Of a DNA stretch of 40,829 nt, positions 18,842 through 28,703 are shown piece by piece (the first letter of the stretch is position 1; each line of letters opens with the position of its first letter). A model generated the notes under the pieces. The model searched no databases and was not told the origin of the DNA. It saw only the letters and a list, made by a program, of their open reading frames with translations. Position numbers and translations under genes: made by a program. The stretch lies in NCBI RefSeq assembly GCF_005870025.1, contig NZ_VATA01000057.1:1-40829 (forward strand), given 5' to 3'. This stretch comes from Poseidonocella sp. HB161398 (lineage in GTDB: Bacteria > Pseudomonadota > Alphaproteobacteria > Rhodobacterales > Rhodobacteraceae).

Positions 18842-20260
18842 ATGGAAGGCAGGAAGCTCTTTGCCGGGGCCAGGCTGCGGAATCTGCGCCAGGCGGGCAA
18901 GCTCACCCAGAGGCAGTTTGCCGAACGGCTGGGCATTTCGACAAGCTACGTCAACCAGCTGGAGAACAACCAGCGGCCGCTTTCGGCCGGGGTGATTCTG
19001 GCGCTGGTCGACGGATTCGGCGTCGATATCGCCTCCTTCGCCTCCGATGACGGCGACCGGATCGCCAATGACCTGCACGAGGCACTGTCCGATCCGATCT
19101 TCGCCGACCGGCGGCCCTCGCGCCAGGAGCTGAAGATCGCGATCTCGAACACGCCCGATTTCGCCCATGCCTTCCTGACGCTGCAGCGCGCCTACCAGGC
19201 GGCGAAGGACCGGATGGCCTCGCTCGACGACGCGCTGCAGCAGGAGCATATCGACGCCGCGCCCCTGCCCTATGAAGAGGTCCGCGACTTCTTCAACTAC
19301 GCCAACAACTACATCGACTGGCTCGACCGCGGCGCCGAGGCCCTGGCCGAGGAGATCGGCGTCGAGGGCGGCAACCACCTGAAGCTCGGCGCCGAGCGGC
19401 TGCGCCGCGTCCATGGCATGTCGGTGGTCTTCGAGCGCGGCACGATGGAGGCGGATGTCTTCCGCATCTTCGACCCCGAGAACCGGCGCCTGGTGGTCAA
19501 TGCCGATGCGCCGCGCCCGACCCAGAGCTTCCAGATCTGGCAGCAGATCGCCCTGGCCGAGGAGAAGGATGCGATCGAGCGCATCCTCGACGACGCCCGC
19601 TTCCGCACCCAGGAGGCCCGCGCCATCGCCCGGATCGGCCTCGCGAATTTCTTCGCGGGCTCGGCGGTGATGCCCTATGGCGCCTTCCTCGCTGCCGCCC
19701 GCGAGCTGCGCCACGACATCGAGCTGCTGGCCGAGCGGTTCGGCGTCTCGCTGGAACAGGTGGCCCACCGGCTCTCGACGCTGCAGCGCCCGGGCTCGCG
19801 CGGGGTGCCGTTCTTCTTCCTCCGGGTCGACCGGGCCGGGACGATCACCAAGCGCCATTCCGCGACGCGGCTGCAATTCGCCCGCTTCGGCGGCGCCTGC
19901 CCGCTCTGGGGCGTGCACCAGGCCTTCGAGCGCCCCGAAGAGACCGTTCGCCAGCTTGCCGAGACCCCCGACGGCGAACGCTATATCTGCATCGCCCGCA
20001 CCATCACCAAGCGCGGCGTCGGTTTCCGCGCGCCGATCCGCCGCTATGCGATCGCGCTCGGCTGCTCGGTCAGCCACGCGCCCGACATGGTCTATGCCGA
20101 CGGGCTGAATATCGACCAGGCCGGGGATTACGACCTGATCGGCAGCTCCTGCCGGATCTGCGAGCGCACCAAATGCCCGCAGCGCTCGGTCCCGCCGATC
20201 CATGCCCAGATCTCGGTCGATGCGCGGGTGCGACGGGTCGTGCCCTTCGAGATCTCCTAG
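18842..20260 (+). CDS. pccR: Short-chain fatty acyl-CoA regulator, PccR-like (XRE/ScfR family)
   Basis: 472 residues. An N-terminal XRE helix-turn-helix (ARLRNLRQAGKLTQRQFAERLGISTSYVNQLENNQRPLS) is followed by the ScfR middle and IrrE-like region (MPYGAFLAAARELRHDIELLAERFGVSLEQVAHRLSTLQR) without an intact HExxH. The C-terminal Cys-rich signature is GSSCRICERTKCPQRSVPPIH. This is the architecture of PccR, which senses a propionyl-CoA-derived ligand and activates pcc genes. ATG 18842 starts at MEGRKLF, where similarity to regulators of this family begins. It is divergent from bioY-pccB across a 154-base region with the repeat operator. A related family member for another acyl-CoA is possible. 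Confidence 0.88.
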   Translation: MEGRKLFAGARLRNLRQAGKLTQRQFAERLGISTSYVNQLENNQRPLSAGVILALVDGFGVDIASFASDDGDRIANDLHEALSDPIFADRRPSRQELKIAISNTPDFAHAFLTLQRAYQAAKDRMASLDDALQQEHIDAAPLPYEEVRDFFNYANNYIDWLDRGAEALAEEIGVEGGNHLKLGAERLRRVHGMSVVFERGTMEADVFRIFDPENRRLVVNADAPRPTQSFQIWQQIALAEEKDAIERILDDARFRTQEARAIARIGLANFFAGSAVMPYGAFLAAARELRHDIELLAERFGVSLEQVAHRLSTLQRPGSRGVPFFFLRVDRAGTITKRHSATRLQFARFGGACPLWGVHQAFERPEETVRQLAETPDGERYICIARTITKRGVGFRAPIRRYAIALGCSVSHAPDMVYADGLNIDQAGDYDLIGSSCRICERTKCPQRSVPPIHAQISVDARVRRVVPFEIS

Positions 20261-20331
20261 CGCGGTTAACCGCTCCGCAAGTGCCCGCAGCCTAGCCTGC
20301 GCCGATCGAGGCAGAGCGGAGGCCGGACCTA

Positions 20332-21999
20332 GTGGCGCGACGGAAGAAGACGCGGAAGACGGATCCGCTCGCGGGGCCCCTCGCCCGGGCCCAGGCGCTG
20401 CGGACGCGCGACCTGCCCGGCGCGGTCCTGACCTGGGGCAAGGTGCTGGAGCGCGATCCCGGCAACGCAAGGGCGCTGGCCGCGCTGCGCGGCACCACCC
20501 GGGCGGAGCGCAAGGCGATCCTCGCCGCCTGCACCGCCCTGGTGCGCAGCGGCGCCGCGGCCCATGCGCTGGCGCTCTCGGGCATTCTCGGCCGCGCCAA
20601 TCCCGGCGACGCATCCCTGGCCGCCTTCGAGGCCCGCGCCCTGGTCGTCCTCGGCGATCCCGAGGCGGCGCTGGCGCGGCTCGCGCCCTTCCTCGGCGGC
20701 AATGCCGATGACGCCGAGATCGCCGCCAGCCGGGGCATCGCGCTGGCCTTCGCCGGGTCGCACGCGGCCGCGATCGACCATCTCGCGCCCCTGGCCGCCG
20801 CCGGAACCGCCGATCCCGAGGTGCTGAACGTGCTTGGCAGCTCGCTCGCCTTCCTCGGGCAACTCGACGAGGCCCGGTCGCTTCTCTTGGCGGCTGCGCG
20901 GGACGGAAAGCTGGCGATTTCAGGTCTCTACAACCTCTCCCGACAGGCCGACCTGTCGGAGGAGCCCGGCATCACCGCGCAGATCGAGGCGATCTTCGAG
21001 GCGGAGGCCAGCCCGCGCCAGAGCCGCGAAATGGCCGCCTATGCGCTGTCCCGCATCCGCGAGACCCAGGGAGAGCGCGACGCCGCCTTCCGATACATGG
21101 CGCTCGCCAATGCGCTGAAGCCCGACGCCGAGATCCGCCGCTACATGGAAACGATCCGCGACGCCTGCAGCCGCGCGCCCGCAGCCGCGGCCCGCATCCG
21201 CCATCCCGCACCGCCCCCGCCCGGCGCCCCGCGGCCGGTCTTCATCCTCGGCATGCCGCGCTCCGGCACGACGCTGGCCGAGCAGATCCTGCTGCGCCAC
21301 AGCCGCGCCATCTCGATCGGCGAAAGCACGCGGCTCGCAGAGATCTACAACACCCTGTGCACCGGCGACGCGCCCATCGAGGCCGCCGCCTTCCGCGACG
21401 CCTATCTCTCCGCCCTGCCCCCCGAAACCGCCGGGGCCGAGGTGGTCTTCGACAAGATGCCCTCGAACGCCTTCCTCTGCGGCCTTGCCCTTGCGGCGAT
21501 GCCCGAGGCGAAGGTGATCCATTGCCGCCGCCATCCGATGGCCAGCGCCTTCTCCGCCTTCCGCATCCGCTTCGCCGAGGGCTACGAATTCTCCCACCGC
21601 TTCGACTCGATCGCGGAATTCCACCGGCTGACAGAGGCCGCCATGGCCCGCTGGAGCATGGATTTCCCCGGCCGGATCCTGTCGCTTCCCTACGAGCCCC
21701 TTACCGAAGCGCCGGAGCTCTGGATCACCCGCATGGCCGAATTCTGCGGTCTCGATATGGAGGAGGGCCTCGCCGATTTCCGCGGCAGCGACGCGCTTGT
21801 GAAAACCGCGAGCCTGCGCCAGGTCCGCAAGGGCATCTACCGCGGCAGCTCCGAGGCCTGGAAGCTCTACGCCCCCTATCTCGCACCGCTGATGGCCGAA
21901 CTGATCGAGGAAATCGCCCGCTACGAGGTGGAGGTCGAAGCCCTCATCGCCGCCCAGTCCCCCGGCCCCGTTCCCGCCAGCATCATCGAGAGCGCCTGA
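20332..21999 (+). CDS. TPR-repeat sulfotransferase family protein
   Basis: 555 residues. The first ~290 are helical TPR-like repeats (ARALAALRGTTRAERKAIL, LALSGILGRANPGDASLAAFEARALVVLGDPEAAL, VLNVLGSSLAFLGQLDEARSLLLAAA). The rest is a sulfotransferase fold: FILGMPRSGTTLAEQILLRH is the 5'-phosphosulfate (PAPS) loop, and KVIHCRRHPMASAFSAF is the 3'-phosphate-binding segment. Start GTG 20332 with GGAG upstream. The acceptor substrate is unknown; many such proteins modify glycans or proteins. It is 71 bases downstream of pccR on the same strand, with no evident link. Confidence 0.85.
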   Translation: MARRKKTRKTDPLAGPLARAQALRTRDLPGAVLTWGKVLERDPGNARALAALRGTTRAERKAILAACTALVRSGAAAHALALSGILGRANPGDASLAAFEARALVVLGDPEAALARLAPFLGGNADDAEIAASRGIALAFAGSHAAAIDHLAPLAAAGTADPEVLNVLGSSLAFLGQLDEARSLLLAAARDGKLAISGLYNLSRQADLSEEPGITAQIEAIFEAEASPRQSREMAAYALSRIRETQGERDAAFRYMALANALKPDAEIRRYMETIRDACSRAPAAAARIRHPAPPPPGAPRPVFILGMPRSGTTLAEQILLRHSRAISIGESTRLAEIYNTLCTGDAPIEAAAFRDAYLSALPPETAGAEVVFDKMPSNAFLCGLALAAMPEAKVIHCRRHPMASAFSAFRIRFAEGYEFSHRFDSIAEFHRLTEAAMARWSMDFPGRILSLPYEPLTEAPELWITRMAEFCGLDMEEGLADFRGSDALVKTASLRQVRKGIYRGSSEAWKLYAPYLAPLMAELIEEIARYEVEVEALIAAQSPGPVPASIIESA

Positions 22000-22569
22000 A
22001 TGGATGCTGCGAAGCGGCCCGTGATGCTGTGTGCCACTGGCCACCAATAGCTCTTGCCTGCATGCCACCGCCCGGCCCCGACGCCAAACGCGACGACGGC
22101 GGTGCCTCGCGACCGCAAATGGCGCGCCGCGGGATGCGGTTGCAGGAATGCGTGACCGGCACGTGCCAGCAAGGCGCGGCAAGAGCCGCTATCGCCCCAG
22201 CGCGCCTGGCAGCTCGACTTGAGCCGCAGGCCATGTTTCCCGCAGTTGCTCAAACCCGGAGACGAGGCCAGGCCACCGTTCCCCGAACGCTGCAGATCAT
22301 GTCCATCTGTCCTTCCGAATTGGGGAGGTCCGATTCCGGTTCGGATGCATGGCCATCGAGGCGTCCCGCCCGCATTGCCCTCTTCGGCGCTGGCCATGTC
22401 CGGGGGCTATCCATGCCCCACGCGGCGCGCGCTGGATTTCGGCAGCGTTAAGGCTTTCGCCGCACCATCCGCTCCGTGCCATCCGCCGGAGCAAGCTGCC
22501 CCGCCGGAGGCGCACCGTCCCACATGCCCCCCGCATCCCAGTGCGCGGGCCTCGCGCAAGGAGCAGACA
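22000..22569. other. 570-base region without a supported gene
   Basis: Lies between the sulfotransferase stop and the spike-base gene, slightly lower in GC than its neighbours. Open frames here lack family character or ribosome sites. It presumably holds the promoter of the spike-base gene. It may also hold the remains of a decayed gene, such as a second spike-protein gene, but I see no recognisable fragment. Confidence 0.4.
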
Positions 22570-22842
22570 ATGTCTGACAAGTTCGACAACCATTCCCCGG
22601 GCCTGACTTCCCCTGCAAGCGCCGGCGATGCGGTTTCGCCCAGCGACACCGCCGCGCTGCCCACCCATTCGCGGGCCATCTATGTCGGGACGACCGGCAC
22701 GCTCGCCGTGGAGCTCACCGGCAGCGCCAATGGGGACGTGCTGACGCTGCAGAATGTCCAGGCCGGGATGATCTACCCGCTGCGGGTGCGCAAGGTGCTG
22801 GCCACAGGCACGACGGCCACCGGCATCGTCTGTCTCTGGTAG
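22570..22842 (+). CDS. GTA/phage-type spike base protein (RCAP_Rcc01079 family)
   Basis: 90 residues. The pattern is that of the RcGTA head-spike base protein: N-terminal MSDKFDNHSPGLTSPASAG, PSDTAALPTHSRAIYVGTTGTLAVEL, LTLQNVQAGMIYPLRVRKVLATGTTATGIVCLW. The characteristic RA-[IL]-YVG start and the LW terminus are both present. In Rhodobacter capsulatus the homologue holds head fibres and is encoded away from the main GTA cluster. AGGAG lies 6-7 bases before ATG 22570, and a strong terminator follows, so this is a one-gene unit. No fibre gene or other capsid gene is visible in the window. Confidence 0.82.
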   Translation: MSDKFDNHSPGLTSPASAGDAVSPSDTAALPTHSRAIYVGTTGTLAVELTGSANGDVLTLQNVQAGMIYPLRVRKVLATGTTATGIVCLW

Positions 22843-22871
22843 CCGCTCCGTCCCTTTCCGCCCGCCTTGCC

Positions 22872-22908
22872 ACGGCCCCGTCCGCAACACGCGGCGGGGC
22901 CGTTTTCC
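22872..22908 (+). terminator. Intrinsic terminator after spike base gene
   Basis: ACGGCCCCG-T-CCGC (22872-22885), loop AACAC, GCGGCGGGGCCGT (22891-22903), then a TTTT run to 22906. It lies 29 bases after the stop. Confidence 0.85.
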
Positions 22909-22917
22909 TGCCGCCGC

Positions 22918-25254
22918 TCAGTGCATCCGGTTGGCGAACTGCGCCTGCACCGTCCGGGTCAAGTCGTTGAGCGAGAAGGGCTTCGGCAGGAAGACCGAAT
23001 TCGGGATGCGGCTCTTGTGGTCGGCCAGCGCATCCTCGGCATAGCCCGAGACGAAGACCACGCGCGTGTCCGGCCGCTCTTTCAGAGCCTGCGTCACCCA
23101 GCTCGGCCCGTCCATCCCCGGCATCACCACATCCGTGACGAAGACGTCGACCTCCAGGTCGCGGTCCGAGAGCCGGTCGAGCGCCTCTTCGGCATTCTCC
23201 GCCTCGAGCACGGTATAGCCGCGCAGCCGCAGCGCGCGGGAGGCGAAGGCGCGGACCGGGGCCTCGTCCTCGACCAGGAGCACGACGCCTTCGGCCTGGC
23301 CGCCCCGCTCCTGCTCCTGCGGCTTGGCGATCTCCGGCAGCGGCGCCTCCTTCGGCCGGTGCGCGGGGAAATACAGGATGAAGGTCGTGCCCTGGCCCGG
23401 CTCGCTCTCGACGAAGATGAAGCCGCCGGTCTGCTTGACGATGCCATAGGCGGTCGAGAGGCCGAGGCCGGTGCCCTCGCCGGTGCGCTTTGTGGTGTAG
23501 AAGGGCTCGAACACCTTGGTGACCTTGTCGGGCGAGATGCCGATGCCGTGGTCGACGACCTTGACCACGGAATAGTCGCCTGCCGGGATCGCAGCGCGGT
23601 TGCGCTTGATCTCGCGGTCGAGCGTCTGGGCCTGGGTCTCGATGATGATCTCGCCGCCCTCGGGCATCGCGTCGCGCGAATTCACCACCAGGTTCATGAT
23701 CACCTGCTCGAGCTGGCGCTTGTCGGCGCGGATCGGCGAGAGCCGCGGATCGTGGCGCAGCTGCAGCGTGATCTTCTCGCCCACCAGCCGGTTGAGAAGA
23801 TGGGTCAGCTCGGAGAGCGTGTCGCGCAGGTCGACCATCTCGGGCTGCAGCGTCTGCTTGCGCGAAAAGGCCAGCAGCTGCCCCACCAGAGAGGCGGCGC
23901 GGTTGGTGTTCTGGTGGATCTGCACCAGGTCGCCATATTCCGGATCGCCCTGATCATGGCGCAGCAGCAGCAGGTCGCAATGGCCGGAAATCGCGGTCAG
24001 CAGGTTGTTGAAATCATGCGCCACCCCGCCCGCGAGCTGGCCGATGGCCTGCATCTTCTGGCTCTGGACGAACTGCGCCTCCAGCGTCTTCAGCTCGGTC
24101 GCGTCGTTGAGCACGGCGACCAGGTCGGCCTCCTCGTGCTCCGGCAGGGGCTTCAGCGTCACCTGGACGAAGACATCCTTGGTCTGCTTGGTCACCTGCA
24201 GGAATTCCGAGCGGTTGAGCCCCCGCCCCTCCGTCGCGTCCTCCAGCCATTCGGTGACCGAGCGGCCCAGCCCCGAGACCAGCTCGGACAGGCGGCGCCC
24301 GGGCGGAATCGGGTCCTCGAGCAGCTCGCGCGCGCCGCGATTGGCCAGCACGATCTCGCCCTTGCTGTCGAGCTTCAGCAGCGGCACTGGCAGCGTCTCG
24401 AAGAGCCGCGCATCGTCGGAGACGGCGGCCGAGGCGGCCGGGACCAGATAGACGTCCTTGCCGATCTTCGTGTCGTTGAAATAGACCTGCATCGGCACTT
24501 CGCCATTGCCGGTCTGCACCAGATGCACCGCGCCCGAGACCAGCGGCAGGCTGCCGAAAACCTGGTCGAGCCGCGAGACCTGCCGGTGCAGCAGCCCCTG
24601 CATCGCGCGGTTGGCGGCGACCACCAGGCCCGAGCCCGAGACCCGCATCATCGGGATGTCTAGCGTGTCGAGCCCGGCTTCCTCCTGCGGCGCGACCTCC
24701 TCGATCCGCCACAGGAAGGTGCCGTCGGCCCCCTTGAGCACCGAGACATGGACGATCCGGCCGAGCGCGGCGCGGGTCTCCCTCGCATGGCCATGCGTGG
24801 CGGCGCGGGCCTGGAGGTCGGCCGTGAACTTGGCATGGTCGGCGACGATCTCGCACAGGAGGCCGGAAATCGGTCCCGCCGGAGGAGCGGGAGATTGCAG
24901 CCGCGCCTCCTCGTTGCTCCACAGGATGCGGCCAGCGGCATCGGTGGTGTAGACCGGCACCGGGTCCCAGGCGAGCATCCGGCGCATGGTCTCGAAGACC
25001 TCGGCATTGATCCGGGCCTGCTGGGCGGCGAGAAGCAGAACCCCGAGCGCCAGCGCGCAGAGCGTCGCCGCCGCCGTGGCCGCCAGCACCCAACGCGGAT
25101 GGGGATAGAGCCAGCCGGTCAGCAGCAGCAGCCCGATCCCGGCAGCCAGAACGGGGAAGGCGCCGCCGCGGACGCGGGCGCAGGCCTGGCGGAGCGGCCC
25201 GGGCATTTCGAGTGACGTGGCGCTCAACGGCCCCTCCGTTTCCAATTCCTTCAC
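22918..25254 (-). CDS. cckA: Hybrid sensor histidine kinase CckA
   Basis: 778 residues. Two N-terminal membrane segments (about 32-52 and 55-78) precede PAS-like domains. The dimerisation helix contains [15 protein letters not shown] (phospho-His H413). The ATPase domain has [26 protein letters not shown] and [20 protein letters not shown]. The C-terminal receiver has [13 protein letters not shown] (phospho-acceptor D708) and LPKPF. CckA feeds the ChpT-CtrA phosphorelay, which in Rhodobacter controls motility and gene transfer agent production. The longest start is GTG 25254. TTG 25227, preceded by GGAGGGG, is an alternative nine codons in. It is convergent with the GTA-type spike gene. Confidence 0.93.
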   Translation of the reverse strand: MKELETEGPLSATSLEMPGPLRQACARVRGGAFPVLAAGIGLLLLTGWLYPHPRWVLAATAAATLCALALGVLLLAAQQARINAEVFETMRRMLAWDPVPVYTTDAAGRILWSNEEARLQSPAPPAGPISGLLCEIVADHAKFTADLQARAATHGHARETRAALGRIVHVSVLKGADGTFLWRIEEVAPQEEAGLDTLDIPMMRVSGSGLVVAANRAMQGLLHRQVSRLDQVFGSLPLVSGAVHLVQTGNGEVPMQVYFNDTKIGKDVYLVPAASAAVSDDARLFETLPVPLLKLDSKGEIVLANRGARELLEDPIPPGRRLSELVSGLGRSVTEWLEDATEGRGLNRSEFLQVTKQTKDVFVQVTLKPLPEHEEADLVAVLNDATELKTLEAQFVQSQKMQAIGQLAGGVAHDFNNLLTAISGHCDLLLLRHDQGDPEYGDLVQIHQNTNRAASLVGQLLAFSRKQTLQPEMVDLRDTLSELTHLLNRLVGEKITLQLRHDPRLSPIRADKRQLEQVIMNLVVNSRDAMPEGGEIIIETQAQTLDREIKRNRAAIPAGDYSVVKVVDHGIGISPDKVTKVFEPFYTTKRTGEGTGLGLSTAYGIVKQTGGFIFVESEPGQGTTFILYFPAHRPKEAPLPEIAKPQEQERGGQAEGVVLLVEDEAPVRAFASRALRLRGYTVLEAENAEEALDRLSDRDLEVDVFVTDVVMPGMDGPSWVTQALKERPDTRVVFVSGYAEDALADHKSRIPNSVFLPKPFSLNDLTRTVQAQFANRMH

Positions 25255-25336
25255 ACCACTAAGGCGCGCGCCTGGTTAATGGCACCTTACGAAGATCGTC
25301 GGCGGAAAGGGTTAACGGATTCTGTCTGCCGCTGAT

Positions 25337-26503
25337 TTATCCGGCTTTGGAGAAAACCGCCGCGAAATAGCCGTCCGTGCCCTCGTCCGGCAGGAGCGCG
25401 GCCTGCGAAGCCGCGGAGAATTCCGGATGGCGGGCGAGGAAGGCCTCGGCCTGGGCCTCGTTCTCCTCGGCGAGGATCGAGCAGGTGGCATGGACCAGAT
25501 GGCCGCCCGGCCGCACCAGCGCGGCCGCCTTGTCGAGGATCTCTGCCTGCAGCGCGGTGATCTCCTCCAGATCCGCAGGAGAGAACCGCCATTTGGCATC
25601 CGGCGCGCGACGCCAGGTGCCCGTGCCGGAACAGGGCACGTCGGCCAGAACCGTGTCGCAGGGGGACAGCTTCGCGCCCGGCGGCGCCAGACGGACGGGG
25701 ACCCCGGCGCGCTCGGCGCGCTGCGGCAGGTCGGCCATCCGCCGCGGCAGGGCGTCATGGGCGTGGAACACCCCGCCCGGCACCCGCGCCGCCACGGCGA
25801 GCGTCTTGCCCCCGCCCCCGGCGCAGTAGTCCATCAGCGCCTGGCCGGGCGCCAGCGGCACCAGGTCGGACACCCATTGCGAGCCCGCATCCTGCAGCTC
25901 GAAGAGCCCGTCGAGGAATTCGCCGAGCTGCGCCAGCCCGCGCGGGCGGCCTTCGGCAACCAGTGCCGAGGGGCTGCGCGGATCGGGGCGCGTGGCGATG
26001 CCATGCCGCTCCAGCCGTCCGGCCAGCGCGTCGCGGGAAATGCGGGCGAGATTGGCGCGCAGCCCGACCGGCGCGGCCTGCTGCTGGACCTGCCAGGCCG
26101 CGGCGGCGCGGGGACCGAGCTGCGCCTCCGTCAGGTCCCAGAGCCAGTCGGGGCAGTCGGCGGCCTCGGCGCCCTCGCGCGGCGCGCGCCCGGCGGTGGC
26201 CTCTTCGGGCGACAGCGCCGCGGGGGCATGGCCCAGCCCGGTGAAGACCGCGTCCGCCGCCGCCCCGTCGGCGCGCAGCGCGCCGATCATCAGCCCGCGG
26301 CCGGTCTCGCTGCCGCCGAGCGCAGCGAAGCTGCGGCGCCGCCGCAGCGCGCCGAAGACATGGTCGCGGATCGCGGCGCGGTCCTTCGAGCCGGCATAGC
26401 GGTTGGCCCGGCCCCAGGTGGTCAGCACCTTCTCGGCCGGTTCCCCCTGCAGGACCCGGTCGAGGATCTCGATGGCGGCGGCGATGCGGGCGGCTGGGAT
26501 CAC
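25337..26503 (-). CDS. RsmB/NOP family rRNA (cytosine-C5)-methyltransferase
   Basis: 388 residues. RsmB methylates a cytosine C5 in 16S rRNA. An N-terminal NusB-like region (IPAARIAAAIEILDRVLQGEPAEKVL) is followed by the Rossmann domain: LMDYCAGGGGKTLAVAA (SAM loop), DTVLADVPCSGTGTWRRAPD (motif IV with the PCSG Cys) and GGHLVHATCSILAEEN (motif VI, catalytic TCS Cys). Start GTG 26503 has GAGGAG 8 bases upstream. The longer frame to 26557 overlaps the tsf terminator and is rejected. Exact target site is assumed from the family. Confidence 0.88.
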   Translation of the reverse strand: MIPAARIAAAIEILDRVLQGEPAEKVLTTWGRANRYAGSKDRAAIRDHVFGALRRRRSFAALGGSETGRGLMIGALRADGAAADAVFTGLGHAPAALSPEEATAGRAPREGAEAADCPDWLWDLTEAQLGPRAAAAWQVQQQAAPVGLRANLARISRDALAGRLERHGIATRPDPRSPSALVAEGRPRGLAQLGEFLDGLFELQDAGSQWVSDLVPLAPGQALMDYCAGGGGKTLAVAARVPGGVFHAHDALPRRMADLPQRAERAGVPVRLAPPGAKLSPCDTVLADVPCSGTGTWRRAPDAKWRFSPADLEEITALQAEILDKAAALVRPGGHLVHATCSILAEENEAQAEAFLARHPEFSAASQAALLPDEGTDGYFAAVFSKAG

Positions 26504-26530
26504 GGCGCGAACTCCTCGGGGCAGCGTGCG

Positions 26531-26571
26531 GAAAAGAAAAGGGCCGGACCCGCGCATGGCGGATCCGGCCC
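26531..26571 (-). terminator. Intrinsic terminator of rpsB-tsf
   Basis: In the transcribed direction, GGGCCGGATCCGC (26571-26559), a 5-base loop and GCGGGTCCGGCCC form a 13-bp stem with one G-U pair. It is followed by TTTTCTTTTC (26540-26531). It lies 20 bases after the tsf stop. Confidence 0.9.
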
Positions 26572-26591
26572 CCGGATCGTCTAGGACTGGA

Positions 26592-27467
26592 TCAGCCCTG
26601 GGCAGCCTTGGCGACTTCGGCCGCGAAGTCTTCCTCGACCTTCTCGATGCCTTCGCCGACTTCGATGCGGACGAAGCCGGTGATCTCGACGCCGGCCTCT
26701 TTCGCGGCGGCGCCGACGGTCAGGTCGGGATTGATCACGAAGGCCTGGTTCAGCAGCGTGACTTCGGAGAAGAACTTCTTCATCCGGCCCTTGATCATGT
26801 TCTCGATGATGTTCTCGGGCTTGCCGGATTCACGGGCCTGCTCGGTCAGGACGGCCTTCTCGCGCTCGACCAGGGCCTGGTCGATATCGGCTTCGGACAG
26901 CGACGCCGGGTTGATCGCGGCGACATGCATCGCGACCTGGCGGCCGAAGGCCTCGTTCTCGGCCGACAGGGCGACCAGGACGCCGATCTTGCCCATGCCG
27001 TCAGCGGCGGCATTGTGCACGTAGGACACGACCGACGCGCCTTCCAGCGACGCCATGCGGCGCAGGGTCATGTTCTCGCCGATCGTCGCGATCTTGTCGG
27101 TCAGCGTGGCCTCGACGGTCTTGCCGCCCAGGTCGGCCGCCTTCAGCGCCTCGATGTCGGACGCGTTCAGCGCCGCGGCGGAGATCGCCTTGACCATCGA
27201 CTGGAACTCGGCGTTCTTGGCGACGAAGTCGGTTTCGGAGTTCACTTCGACGGCAACGCCCTTGCCGCCGTCGACGGCGACGGCCACCAGGCCCTCGGCG
27301 GCGGTGCGGCCGGATTTCTTGGCGGCCTTGGCCAGACCCTTGGTGCGCAGCCAGTCGACAGCGGCTTCCATGTCGCCGCCATTCTCGGTCAGCGCCTTCT
27401 TGGCGTCCATCATGCCGGCGCCGGTCTTGTCGCGAAGTTCCTTCACCAGTGCTGCGGTAATCGCCAT
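26592..27467 (-). CDS. tsf: Translation elongation factor Ts
   Basis: 291 residues. EF-Ts is the GDP/GTP exchange factor of EF-Tu. The N-terminal signature [41 protein letters not shown] is present, as is [15 protein letters not shown] in the core. ATG 27467 with GAGGAG 8 bases upstream. It follows rpsB by 92 bases, the near-universal order. Confidence 0.97.
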   Translation of the reverse strand: MAITAALVKELRDKTGAGMMDAKKALTENGGDMEAAVDWLRTKGLAKAAKKSGRTAAEGLVAVAVDGGKGVAVEVNSETDFVAKNAEFQSMVKAISAAALNASDIEALKAADLGGKTVEATLTDKIATIGENMTLRRMASLEGASVVSYVHNAAADGMGKIGVLVALSAENEAFGRQVAMHVAAINPASLSEADIDQALVEREKAVLTEQARESGKPENIIENMIKGRMKKFFSEVTLLNQAFVINPDLTVGAAAKEAGVEITGFVRIEVGEGIEKVEEDFAAEVAKAAQG

Positions 27468-27531
27468 GGTGCTCTCCTCGTTATCGTCTGGGTCCCCGCG
27501 GCACTAGCCGCAGGTCATGTCATTTGTGTAA

Positions 27532-27552
27532 CGGGGGCCGCCAGGGCCCCCG
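27532..27552 (-). other. Hairpin between rpsB and tsf
   Basis: CGGGGGCC and GGCCCCCG with a 5-base loop, directly after the rpsB stop. The following sequence is TTACACAAATG, a poor U-run, so it may partly terminate or protect the rpsB message and set the S2:EF-Ts ratio. Confidence 0.5.
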
Positions 27553-27559
27553 CGACGGA

Positions 27560-28348
<789 letters not shown>

Positions 28349-28703
28349 GTCCTATCCTTTCCGGTTTGAGCCTTGGCGGGGTCTTGAGGGGCGGATGCCC
28401 CAACCGGTGGACAACATGAGGATGTCTCCCCCATGGGCCCGTACCCCGCCTGCGAGATAGCGGCGCCTATAGAGCCTCCGGCGGGAAGGTGCAAGCGCAT
28501 TCGCCCCTGCCTTCGCGCGGACGCCCCGGAACCGGCCGGCAGCCGCGCCGCCTGTGCCCGTTCCGCGCCGGGTCCGTCCTTCTACGCCGTTGCGCCCGCC
28601 GGGGGAAGGCAGCGCGCGCAGATGGGAAACAGTCGTGAACAAAACCGGCGGTCCGCGCAGGAAAGCCTTGCAGTCCGGCCGCCGCCCGGTCAGATGATCG
28701 GCC
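28349..28703. promoter_or_regulatory. Intergenic region between rpsB and psuK with rpsB leader
   Basis: 355 bases without a gene. The right half may hold the psuK promoter, which I could not define. The left half is the rpsB leader of about 110 bases. It contains a short GGGGC-GGAT-GCCCC hairpin close to the start codon, reminiscent of S2-responsive leaders known in other proteobacteria, but no specific motif match can be claimed. Confidence 0.5.
28466..28494 (-). promoter_or_regulatory. Sigma-70 type promoter of rpsB-tsf
   Basis: Reading leftward, TTGCAC (28494-28489), a 17-base spacer and TATAGG (28471-28466). Spacing is optimal, and both boxes are close to consensus in a GC-rich genome. 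It implies a leader of about 110 bases. Confidence 0.7.
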
